From Flavobacteriales bacterium (lineage in GTDB: Bacteria; Bacteroidota; Bacteroidia; Flavobacteriales_G; Salibacteraceae): a DNA stretch of 64,000 nucleotides. The stretch is taken from positions 1-64,000 of the forward strand of contig DNTB01000085.1 in the NCBI GenBank assembly GCA_003499525.1. Reading direction: 5' to 3'. A program made the translations under genes and the position numbers. The notes under the pieces were generated by a model. It had not been told where the DNA came from. It saw only the letters and a program-made list of their open reading frames with translations, and ran no database searches. Numbering within the stretch: the first letter of the stretch is position 1; each line of letters begins with the position of its first letter. Positions 45,754-53,266 of the stretch are shown here, in pieces.

Positions 45754-46311
45754 CTAATTCAAAATGAAGGACTCTATGGTTTCAGGGAAATGCTCATATT
45801 CCAGTTCATGTATACGCTGGGCTAGTTTCTCTGGGGTATCATTGGAGTGTACCGGGCACTTGAATTGCGCCACAATAGCTCCCTTATCATATTCAGAATT
45901 TACTTCATGGATGGTAATGCCAGATTCTTTCTCTCCCGATTCGATAACCGCCTCATGAACCTTCATTCCGTACATCCCTTTACCGCCATACTGTGGCAAT
46001 AGCGCAGGATGAATGTTCAAAATCCTTTGAGCAAACTTGAGCACCAGATATTCAGGAACGAGCCATAGAAATCCTGCAAGAATGATAAAATCAGCATGCT
46101 GAATCTTCTGTAAAAATGCTTCCTGATGAAATTCCTGTTTTGAAAAGACATCAACCCCAACTCCTAATTTTTTAGCTCTTTCGATCACTCCCGCTTCTGG
46201 ATTATTGGTCAATACTTTATCCACAACAATACTGCGATGACCCTTAAAATATCTGATAATATTTTCGGCATTTGTCCCGGATCCTGAGGCGAAAATGACA
46301 ATGTGAATCAA
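45754..46311 (-). CDS. purN: Phosphoribosylglycinamide formyltransferase
   Basis: Third step of purine synthesis, formylating GAR with 10-formyl-THF. The 185-residue protein has IFASGSGTNAENIIRYF at the N-terminus, HPALLPQYGGKGMYG around the catalytic His and GITIHEVNSEYDKGAIVAQ. There is no ATG near the start: TTG at 46311 (read as MIHIVIFASG) matches the family length, and another TTG lies two codons upstream at 46317. A perfect -7 element supports either. First gene of purN-marC-GH3. Confidence 0.94.
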   Translation of the reverse strand: MIHIVIFASGSGTNAENIIRYFKGHRSIVVDKVLTNNPEAGVIERAKKLGVGVDVFSKQEFHQEAFLQKIQHADFIILAGFLWLVPEYLVLKFAQRILNIHPALLPQYGGKGMYGMKVHEAVIESGEKESGITIHEVNSEYDKGAIVAQFKCPVHSNDTPEKLAQRIHELEYEHFPETIESFILN

Positions 46312-46327
46312 TCCCAAAAATTTTGGG

Positions 46328-46335
46328 CAAATGTA
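46328..46335 (-). promoter_or_regulatory. -7 element of purN-marC-GH3
   Basis: TACATTTG on the minus strand (46335-46328), perfect TAnnTTTG. Predicted leader about 13 bases to the TTG at 46311. Confidence 0.5.
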
Positions 46336-46340
46336 TGATC

Positions 46341-46348
46341 TAATTTAG
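46341..46348 (+). promoter_or_regulatory. -7 element of the nitroreductase gene
   Basis: TAATTTAG, 7/8 match to TAnnTTTG, 26 bases before the ATG at 46375. It lies 6 bases from the divergent purN element. Confidence 0.35.
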
Positions 46349-46374
46349 CTTTCCTAATCAATAACCCATATTCC

Positions 46375-47046
46375 ATGAAAGATACCAAATCATTTATTTC
46401 GTACACTTTGACCAAGTATAGTCCTGAGGAGATGCTACAAAGGTCAGAATGGCTGTACAACCTATTAAATCAAAGGAGAAGCGTTAGAATATTTTCAGAT
46501 GATCCAGTACCCAAAAAGGTTATCGAAAACATCATTCTTACTGCAGGAACCGCACCTTCCGGTGCCCATAAACAGCCTTGGCATTTTTGTGTAGTATCCG
46601 ACCCTGATATCAAAGCTCAAATACGCGTAGCTGCTGAAAAAGAAGAATATGAGAACTACACCCGTCGTATGTCACACCGGTGGCTTGAAGATTTGAAACC
46701 ATTTGGAACAGATCATCTCAAGCCCTTTCTTGAAATTGCTCCCTATCTCATTGTGGTCATGAAAAAGCCATATGAAGTTGATTCAGAAGGAAAGAAAATC
46801 AACAACTACTATGTAAATGAATCTGTAGGATTGGCCACCGGGATGCTTCTGGCAGCCATTCATAATGCTGGATTAATCTCACTAACACATACTCCCAGCC
46901 CCATGCGATTTCTTCGAAAGATCCTGAAAAGACCGGAAAATGAAACTCCATTTCTATTGATTCCTGTTGGCCAGCCACACAAAAAGATGACAGTTCCAAA
47001 CCTGAGGCGAAAACCATTGGAGAAGATTTCCGATTTCTATGTTTAA
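46375..47046 (+). CDS. Nitroreductase-family FMN protein
   Basis: A 223-residue flavoprotein with the FMN-binding start NQRRSVRIFSDDPVPKKVIENI and TAGTAPSGAHKQPWHFCVV. The middle NNYYVNESVGLATGMLLAAIHNAGL and the end GQPHKKMTVPNLRRKPLEKI resemble the subgroup containing iodotyrosine deiodinase-like proteins. Native substrate unknown. Transcribed alone, diverging from purN. Confidence 0.9.
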   Translation: MKDTKSFISYTLTKYSPEEMLQRSEWLYNLLNQRRSVRIFSDDPVPKKVIENIILTAGTAPSGAHKQPWHFCVVSDPDIKAQIRVAAEKEEYENYTRRMSHRWLEDLKPFGTDHLKPFLEIAPYLIVVMKKPYEVDSEGKKINNYYVNESVGLATGMLLAAIHNAGLISLTHTPSPMRFLRKILKRPENETPFLLIPVGQPHKKMTVPNLRRKPLEKISDFYV

Positions 47047-47126
47047 GGTTAGTTTAACATAAAACTTGTTTTAATTTTCGCAAATGCATTTCTTTGCCGC
47101 GATTTAATTCAAACACCCAAAAAGGT

Positions 47127-47366
47127 ATGTCAGATATCAAAGAAAAAGTAATCGCCATCATCGTTGACAAATTAGGCGTTGACGAAAGTGAAGTATCATT
47201 GGAGTCATCATTTACCAACGACCTTGGTGCTGATTCTTTAGATACAGTTGAGCTGATCATGGAATTCGAAAAGGAATTCAACATTGCTATTCCTGACGAT
47301 CAGGCAGAAAATATAGCCACTGTTGGAGAAGCTGTGAAATATATTGAAGAGAATAAGACTGCGTAA
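47127..47366 (+). CDS. acpP: Acyl carrier protein
   Basis: Carries acyl chains on a phosphopantetheine arm during fatty acid synthesis. 79 residues, acidic, with S37 in LGADSLDTVELIM as the attachment site. The ATG at 47127 (MSDIKEKVIAI) fits the family. Upstream, TTG at 47066-47068 and TTTCTTTG at 47089-47096 form a weak promoter. fabF follows after 24 bases. Confidence 0.97.
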   Translation: MSDIKEKVIAIIVDKLGVDESEVSLESSFTNDLGADSLDTVELIMEFEKEFNIAIPDDQAENIATVGEAVKYIEENKTA

Positions 47367-47390
47367 GCGTCAAATTTCTCAAAAGACTTT

Positions 47391-48644
47391 ATGGAGTTAA
47401 AACGGGTTGTTGTAACTGGGATTGGTGCGCTAACGCCAATCGGTAACACAGCTCCCGAAACATGGAATAACCTTCTGAAGGGAGTTAGTGGGGCCGGCCC
47501 CATTACGCTTTTTGATGCTTCCGAACATAAAACCCGATTTGCATGCGAGGTAAAATTCGATGTTGACGGATACTTCGATCGCAGAGAGGGTCGTCGAATG
47601 GATAGATACGCCAAGATGGGTATAATATCTTCCGACGAAGCGGTTCGAGATAGCGGTATAGATTCAGATGCCATTTCCAAAAATCGAGTAGGCGTTATTT
47701 TCGGATCAGGAATCGGAGGAACACATTCCTTTCAAACTCAAATTGAAGATTTCGCAGCGAGGAATAGATCTCCAAAATTCAATCCGTTTTTCATTCCAAA
47801 AATGATTGCCGACATGGCGGCCGGACTGATTTCTATGAAATACGGTTTCATGGGGCCCAATTACGCTATTGTATCGGCCTGTGCCACATCCACTCATTGT
47901 ATTAACGATGCCGCCAATTACATTCGTCTTGGAAAAGCCGATGCCATGATTTGTGGTGGATCTGAAGCTTCTGTAACAGAAGCCGGAGTGGGAGGTTTTA
48001 ATGCAATGCAAGCTCTTTCAACAAGAAACGATAACCCTAAAGAGGCTTCTCGTCCTTTTGATAAAGATCGGGATGGGTTTGTCATTGGCGAAGGAAGCGC
48101 ATCACTTGTAATTGAAGAGTTGGAGCATGCCCTGAGAAGGGGAGCAAAAATTTATGCTGAAATTGCAGGAACTGGTGCTACAGCCGATGCCTATCATATG
48201 ACAGCACCACACCCGGATGGGCTAGGCGCCATAGAAGTTATGAAAGCAGCACTCAATGACTTTGAGCCGCTTAAGCCGGAAGACATCGATTATATCAATG
48301 TGCACGGGACCAGCACTTCTCTTGGGGATGTTGCGGAACTAAAAGCAATCAACAAAGTCTTTGGTGAACATGCCTATAAATTGAACATAAGTTCAACCAA
48401 ATCAATGACCGGACACCTGTTGGGCGCAGCCGGAGCGCTTGAGGGAATTGCGTCAATATTGGCTATAATAAATGACATTGTACCTCCTACCATCAATCAT
48501 TTTTCAGATGACCCTGAAATTGATCCGAAGCTGAACCTCACTTTCGGAGAAGCTCAAAAAAGAACAGTAAATTATGCGCTGAGCAATACTTTCGGGTTTG
48601 GAGGACACAACGCTTCCGTAATTTTCAAAAAATTCAGAAGCTGA
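47391..48644 (+). CDS. fabF: Beta-ketoacyl-ACP synthase II
   Basis: Elongating condensing enzyme of fatty acid synthesis. The 417-residue protein has the thiolase-fold catalytic triad C164 (SACATSTHC), H305 (YINVHGTSTSLGD) and H342 (SMTGHLLGAAGALEG). It lies in acpP-fabF-rnc, a gene order common to many bacteria. The stop codon overlaps the probable CTG start of rnc. Confidence 0.97.
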   Translation: MELKRVVVTGIGALTPIGNTAPETWNNLLKGVSGAGPITLFDASEHKTRFACEVKFDVDGYFDRREGRRMDRYAKMGIISSDEAVRDSGIDSDAISKNRVGVIFGSGIGGTHSFQTQIEDFAARNRSPKFNPFFIPKMIADMAAGLISMKYGFMGPNYAIVSACATSTHCINDAANYIRLGKADAMICGGSEASVTEAGVGGFNAMQALSTRNDNPKEASRPFDKDRDGFVIGEGSASLVIEELEHALRRGAKIYAEIAGTGATADAYHMTAPHPDGLGAIEVMKAALNDFEPLKPEDIDYINVHGTSTSLGDVAELKAINKVFGEHAYKLNISSTKSMTGHLLGAAGALEGIASILAIINDIVPPTINHFSDDPEIDPKLNLTFGEAQKRTVNYALSNTFGFGGHNASVIFKKFRS

Positions 48645-49366
48645 AAATTCCGGGCTTTTACACCAAACCTGCTCTACCCGATGACTTTTCGAATGACCAA
48701 TACACTTTATTAAAACAAGTATTAGGTTTTAAACCCGTCCCCCTCGATACTTATCTTCAGGCTCTGCGTCATAAGTCTCTTTACGATCATCCGAATGAGA
48801 ATTACGAGCGCCTCGAATTTTTAGGTGATTCTGTTCTGAGCATGACCGTAACAAATGTCCTGTTCAAGAAATTCCCATCAGCGGGTGAGGGTACAATGAC
48901 AAAATACCGATCCAGGATCGTTAGTCGAAAAAAACTGCGCTCCATAGCCTTAAAAATGAAATTGAATAAACTAGTAATCGCTAAGGTTCAGCGACCCCTT
49001 GAAGAAACCTCAATTATTGGAAACGCTTTGGAAGCTTTATTGGGTGCTATATATATCACCAAAGGTTATCGGTTCACCGAGAAGTTTATAGAAAACAAAA
49101 TTATCAGCCCTTATATCGACCTAAATAAACCGGAAAAATTAGATGAAGACTACAAAAGCAGGCTGATTGAACAATGCCAGGCTGAACAAAAAAGACTTGA
49201 TTTCATAACCGAGCAGCAAAAGGAGGAAATTCAGCCTTCATTCAGGTGTACCGTTAGAATTGACAACGAAGAGCTGGCGTCAGGTACGGGCAAATCGAAA
49301 AAAAAAGCAGAGCAAAAAGCGGCACGTAAAGTTCTGGAATATTACTCCCGAAATTGGTCAGCATAA
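48641..49366 (+). CDS. rnc: Ribonuclease III, probable CTG start
   Basis: Double-strand-specific endoribonuclease. The 241-residue reading includes the active-site signature E56-RLEFLGDSVL (E59 and D63 conserved), later ETSIIGNALEALLGAIY, and a C-terminal dsRNA-binding domain (GTGKSKKKAEQKAARKVL). The first ATG in frame, at 48842, lies after the catalytic signature and cannot be the start. Between the fabF end and that ATG the frame is open but holds no ATG, GTG or TTG; CTG at 48641, overlapping the fabF stop as CTGA, is the best candidate. ATT at 48647 is an alternative. Confidence 0.9.
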   Translation: MKIPGFYTKPALPDDFSNDQYTLLKQVLGFKPVPLDTYLQALRHKSLYDHPNENYERLEFLGDSVLSMTVTNVLFKKFPSAGEGTMTKYRSRIVSRKKLRSIALKMKLNKLVIAKVQRPLEETSIIGNALEALLGAIYITKGYRFTEKFIENKIISPYIDLNKPEKLDEDYKSRLIEQCQAEQKRLDFITEQQKEEIQPSFRCTVRIDNEELASGTGKSKKKAEQKAARKVLEYYSRNWSA

Positions 49367-49457
49367 TTCTCGCTGACTTAAGATTCTGATTTACAGGGTC
49401 GAATAAGAATATAGGGCTAAGTTATTGTATAATTAACACTAAGTTTTTGCAACGTGC

Positions 49458-49465
49458 TACTTTTG
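49458..49465 (+). promoter_or_regulatory. -7 element of the IPExxxVDY-pyk pair
   Basis: TACTTTTG, perfect TAnnTTTG, with a predicted leader of about 17 bases to the GTG at 49486. Confidence 0.5.
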
Positions 49466-49485
49466 TAGCCAATCAATTTTAATCT

Positions 49486-49878
49486 GTGGATACCGAACTT
49501 TCTCTCTATTCCATTTCTATCAGCTGTCATAGCAAACCTTACAAGTTAGCATTTGAACTAAATAAAGCTCTTGAGTGCAATTTAGAGATGGTACCCCAGT
49601 TTGAGTTTCCCAATCTTTCATCGGATGAAGGATTCCCTTATTACCGTTGGGATGATCCATCGGAACACTATACCTACCACCTCTTCGGCAATCGCGGATT
49701 TGAGACCTTGATCTTTCCTAAATTAAGTCACCTTGATTTTTTTTTCCTCATAACAGGGTTTTATGAGGAACTAGATTTAAGCACAATATTGTCCAAAATA
49801 AAAGCAGCCTCTGGGGTGCTTGCTGCTGTTCCGGTGAAACTTGCCCCAGATGGAAAGCATAAATTCATTTTTGAATAA
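49486..49878 (+). CDS. Bacteroidota conserved protein, 'IPExxxVDY'-type by context
   Basis: A 130-residue protein with a GTG start. The order rnc - this gene - pyk is the one in which Bacteroidota carry the short 'IPExxxVDY' family protein, and the length fits. The sequence itself (YSISISCHSKPYKLAFELNK, then HLFGNRGFETLIFPKLSHLD and a final AVPVKLAPDGKHKFIFE) is consistent with it, but the naming motif is not clearly present, so the assignment rests largely on synteny. Function unknown. Its TAA overlaps the pyk ATG as TAATG. Confidence 0.7.
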   Translation: MDTELSLYSISISCHSKPYKLAFELNKALECNLEMVPQFEFPNLSSDEGFPYYRWDDPSEHYTYHLFGNRGFETLIFPKLSHLDFFFLITGFYEELDLSTILSKIKAASGVLAAVPVKLAPDGKHKFIFE

Positions 49879-51299
49879 TGACATTAAAAAGAACAAAAAT
49901 CGTAGCGACTTTAGGTCCTGCATCATCTAATAAGAAAACCATCCGTGAGATGGTATTGGCCGGCGTAAACGTCTTTAGAATCAACTTTTCACACGGAGAC
50001 CACGAATTTGTACGCGATGTGATCAAAAGCATTAGAGAGGTAGATCGGTCGTTAAACACCTACACTGCAATTCTTGGTGATTTACAGGGGCCTAAAATTC
50101 GGCTTGGTGCCCTTAAAAAAGAAGGGTTGAAAGTAAAAAAAGGAGCAACAATAGTTCTGACAACAGAGGCTATTATCGGTGATTCGAAGAAGGCTCATAT
50201 CAACTATGATCTTTTTCCACAAGATGTGTCCGAAGGTCAGCGCATTCTTATTGATGATGGCAAGCTCGTTTTAACGGTTATAGATACCGACAATGTAAAA
50301 TCAGTAACCGCTCGTTTTGAGAATGATGGAATCCTGAATTCCAGGAAGGGGGTCAACCTTCCTGACACCAAAGTCTCCATACCCTCATTAACTGAAAAAG
50401 ACAAGAACGACCTGCAGTTCGCTCTGGATCAAAACATTCATTGGATCGGACTCTCCTTTGTGCGAAAACACGAAGATATAGTCCAGCTTCATGAGATTAT
50501 TAAAGACCACCCCAATAGTGCCCTGGTAGTAGCAAAAATCGAAAAGCCAGAAGCTTTGGAAAACCTTGATGATATCATTCAGGAAACTGATGCAATCATG
50601 GTTGCCAGAGGTGATTTAGGTGTGGAAATGCCATTGGAAGAAGTGCCGCTTCTGCAAAAATCCATAGTACAGAAATGTCAAATGCAAGCAAAACCCGTCA
50701 TCATTGCCACCCAAATGATGGAGTCGATGATTGATAGCATTTCTCCCACCCGGGCAGAGGTGAACGACGTGGCCAATGCAGTTATGGACGGAGCTGATGC
50801 CGTGATGCTAAGTGGCGAAACATCTGTAGGCAAGCATCCGGTGGAGGTCATTAAAGTTATGAATAGAATATTAGTCGAAACGGAAACTTTCGAAGGCATC
50901 TATCATAGTCGATTCCAACCTCTGATAAATACCAACAGGTTTATAACAGACAACGTTTGCTTCACTGCATTGGATTTGGCGGAATACGTATCCGCAAAGG
51001 GAATTATTACTATGACATTCTCAGGCTACACAGCTTTTAAAATATCTAGTTTCCGTCCGAAATCAGGCATTTTCGTTTTCACCGGTAACAGAAAATTGCT
51101 CAAGACTATGAGTTTGGTTTGGGGTACACAGGCGTTTTACTATGATAAGTTTAACAGCACGGATGAAACCATTGCCGACATCAAGGCCTATTTGCGAGAA
51201 AATGGTCACCTCGAGGAAGATGACCTTGTGGTGAACATAGCGAGCATGCCCATCAAATCGAAGGGAATGTCAAATATGATTAAGCTGAGCTACGTCTAA
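49878..51299 (+). CDS. pyk: Pyruvate kinase
   Basis: Last glycolytic step, phosphoenolpyruvate to pyruvate with ATP formation. The 473-residue protein shows KIVATLGPASSNKKTI and FRINFSHGDHEF at the start, the active-site signature LVVAKIEKPEALENLDD and the MVARGDLGVEMP metal site. It shares its promoter with the small upstream gene and is translationally coupled to it. The stop overlaps pheS by CTAA. Confidence 0.96.
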   Translation: MTLKRTKIVATLGPASSNKKTIREMVLAGVNVFRINFSHGDHEFVRDVIKSIREVDRSLNTYTAILGDLQGPKIRLGALKKEGLKVKKGATIVLTTEAIIGDSKKAHINYDLFPQDVSEGQRILIDDGKLVLTVIDTDNVKSVTARFENDGILNSRKGVNLPDTKVSIPSLTEKDKNDLQFALDQNIHWIGLSFVRKHEDIVQLHEIIKDHPNSALVVAKIEKPEALENLDDIIQETDAIMVARGDLGVEMPLEEVPLLQKSIVQKCQMQAKPVIIATQMMESMIDSISPTRAEVNDVANAVMDGADAVMLSGETSVGKHPVEVIKVMNRILVETETFEGIYHSRFQPLINTNRFITDNVCFTALDLAEYVSAKGIITMTFSGYTAFKISSFRPKSGIFVFTGNRKLLKTMSLVWGTQAFYYDKFNSTDETIADIKAYLRENGHLEEDDLVVNIASMPIKSKGMSNMIKLSYV

Positions 51300-52324
51300 A
51301 ACGTTTGGCGGAATTGGTTGAGAAAACGGGCGTCGTTTTCATAGAACCATCGAATGTCGTCAATCTCGTAGCGAAGCATAGCGATACGTTCAATACCTAA
51401 CCCGAAGGCAAACCCTGAATACTCTTTGGGGTCTATATCGAAATTCCTTAGAACATTGGGGTCAACCATACCACAACCCAAAATTTCTAACCAGCCTGTT
51501 CCCTTGGTGATCCGATAGTCAGCTTCAGTCTCAAGTCCCCAATAGACATCAACCTCAGCGCTGGGCTCCGTAAATGGAAAATAAGAAGGTCTCAATCGTA
51601 TACGCGCATCCTCACCAAAAAACTGTCGGGCAAAGTAGAGAACGTGCAATTTTAGATCGGCAAAACTGACATCCTTATCAATTAGTAGCCCTTCAATTTG
51701 ATGAAATATACAATGAGACCTTGGGCTAATAGCTTCATTTCGATATACTCTTCCCGGGGCAATCACCCGAATAGGAGGCTCCTGAGATTCCATAACTCTG
51801 GCCTGAACTGAACTTGTATGAGTCCTGAGGGCAAAGTTTCCTGGAAGGTCAACAAAAAATGTATCCTGCATATCTCTTGCAGGGTGTTCCTCTGGGAAAT
51901 TTAAACTCGTAAAATTGTGCCAGTCGTCTTCAATTTCCGGACCTTCAGCAACGGTGAACGACATTCTTCTGAAGATATCTATGATCTCATTCATTACAAG
52001 AGATACAGGGTGTCTAGATCCAACATTATAAGGAAAACCCGGTCGGGTAACGTCAATGGAACTCTCCGTCGAAACCGATGCATTACCCATGGCAGCCTGT
52101 AGAGATGTAACTTTTTCCGTTGCTCTTTTCTTAAGTTCATTTAGAAGTATTCCTACTTCCTTGCGCTCAGGTCCTGGTACATTTTTGAACTCCTTGAAGA
52201 GCTCTTTCATTAACCCTTTTGATCCCAGGTATTTAACCCTGAACGCTTCAATTTCATCAGATGCTGCGGAGGTGAATTCCTCCACTTCACCTAAATATTC
52301 TGTTATGGTCTTTCTCAAATTCAT
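51296..52324 (-). CDS. pheS: Phenylalanyl-tRNA synthetase alpha subunit
   Basis: Catalytic subunit of the heterotetrameric PheRS. The 342-residue protein has an N-terminal coiled coil (residues 1-90) and the class II core: HPVSLVMNEIIDIFRRM with motif 1, FALRTHTSSVQARVM and RNEAISPRSHCIFHQIEGL for motif 2, and FAFGLGIERIAMLRYEIDDIR for motif 3. pheT is not in the window. A -7 element ends 8 bases before the ATG. Confidence 0.96.
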   Translation of the reverse strand: MNLRKTITEYLGEVEEFTSAASDEIEAFRVKYLGSKGLMKELFKEFKNVPGPERKEVGILLNELKKRATEKVTSLQAAMGNASVSTESSIDVTRPGFPYNVGSRHPVSLVMNEIIDIFRRMSFTVAEGPEIEDDWHNFTSLNFPEEHPARDMQDTFFVDLPGNFALRTHTSSVQARVMESQEPPIRVIAPGRVYRNEAISPRSHCIFHQIEGLLIDKDVSFADLKLHVLYFARQFFGEDARIRLRPSYFPFTEPSAEVDVYWGLETEADYRITKGTGWLEILGCGMVDPNVLRNFDIDPKEYSGFAFGLGIERIAMLRYEIDDIRWFYENDARFLNQFRQTF

Positions 52325-52331
52325 GAGCCGG

Positions 52332-52339
52332 CAAAGTTA
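52332..52339 (-). promoter_or_regulatory. -7 element of pheS
   Basis: TAACTTTG on the minus strand (52339-52332), perfect TAnnTTTG followed by C, 7 bases before the ATG at 52324. A nearly leaderless mRNA is predicted, so no room exists for an attenuator. Confidence 0.45.
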
Positions 52340-52369
52340 GCTTTTCAGCCCATATTTACCGGCGACTAT

Positions 52370-52399
52370 TTGACCTGCTTTTATTGAGGTATACCTTTG
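52370..52399 (+). promoter_or_regulatory. Promoter of the alpha/beta hydrolase gene
   Basis: TTG at 52370-52372, a 19-base spacer, then TACCTTTG at 52392-52399: the best full match to the Bacteroidota -33/-7 consensus in the window. Predicted leader about 14 bases to the GTG at 52417. Confidence 0.65.
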
Positions 52400-52416
52400 A
52401 GGTGAAAAGATGCAGA

Positions 52417-53226
52417 GTGGTTAAAAACATCACATTTCGGAACGGTAAAATAAGGTACAGCGACAGAGGAAACGGAAGGGTTGTACTCCTGCTTCACGGG
52501 TTTCTTGAGTCCATTGAAATGTGGCAGTACTTTAACCGAAAGCTGGAGGGGTACCGGAGATTGATTTGCGTGGATTTGCCCGGACATGGTGGCAGCGACA
52601 GCTATGGCTACGAGCATACAATGGAATTTATGGCGGAGGCCGTTAAAGCAGTTTTAAACACGGAGCAAATAAGGAAATGTATCATAGTCGGACATTCCAT
52701 GGGTGGATATGTGGCTCTTGCATTTGGAGAAAAGTATCCTGATTATCTCCACGGTCTGGTATTGTACTATTCGCACCCATTTGCAGACAGCCTCGCAAAG
52801 AAAAAAGACAGAGACAGGGCTGCATTATTAGTGAGCCAAAATGTTCAGGGTTTTGTTCGAGCATCTATTCCAATGCTATTTGCTGAAAAATACCGTACCA
52901 GATACAAAAGAAACATCCAGACTTTGATCCGCAGAGCTGAGAAAATGAGTGCCCAGGGTGTAGCCGATGCATTAAGAGGAATGAAAAAAAGAAAAGACCG
53001 TGAAATCGTTATGCATTTTGCGCCATATCCTGTCATGTGGGTTTTGGGGGCATTGGACCCGATTATTAACATTGAGGAAATGGAGCTTGCCAGTCAAACA
53101 TGTACCAATTGTATTGTCAAGGTTCTTCCACAATCAGGTCACATGGGGTTTATTGAAGACAAGCAACAATCTTTGGCTGCTGTGCGTTGGTTCGTCAACA
53201 AAATTTATGGAGCACCTGTGAGATAG
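52417..53226 (+). CDS. Alpha/beta-fold hydrolase
   Basis: A 269-residue serine hydrolase. The triad is S94 (VGHSMGGYVAL), D214 (LGALDPIIN) and H242 (SGHMGFIED), with the oxyanion segment LLLHGFLES near the N-terminus. The substrate is unknown. The start is uncertain: GTG at 52417 (MVKNITFRNGKIRY) fits the promoter, GTG at 52402 is the alternative, and a TTG at 52384 lies inside the promoter. Diverges from pheS. Confidence 0.9.
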   Translation: MVKNITFRNGKIRYSDRGNGRVVLLLHGFLESIEMWQYFNRKLEGYRRLICVDLPGHGGSDSYGYEHTMEFMAEAVKAVLNTEQIRKCIIVGHSMGGYVALAFGEKYPDYLHGLVLYYSHPFADSLAKKKDRDRAALLVSQNVQGFVRASIPMLFAEKYRTRYKRNIQTLIRRAEKMSAQGVADALRGMKKRKDREIVMHFAPYPVMWVLGALDPIINIEEMELASQTCTNCIVKVLPQSGHMGFIEDKQQSLAAVRWFVNKIYGAPVR

Positions 53227-53238
53227 ATTGATCATCAC

Positions 53239-53246
53239 TACTTTTG
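53239..53246 (+). promoter_or_regulatory. -7 element of rseP
   Basis: TACTTTTG, perfect TAnnTTTG followed by C, with a predicted leader of about 17 bases to the ATG at 53267. Confidence 0.5.
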
Positions 53247-53266
53247 CGCCCATTCTAAATCTGCAG

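Noticed and set aside
48842..49366. Short rnc reading from the first ATG
   Set aside because: It would remove the catalytic ERLEFLGD signature; the conserved region clearly extends upstream.
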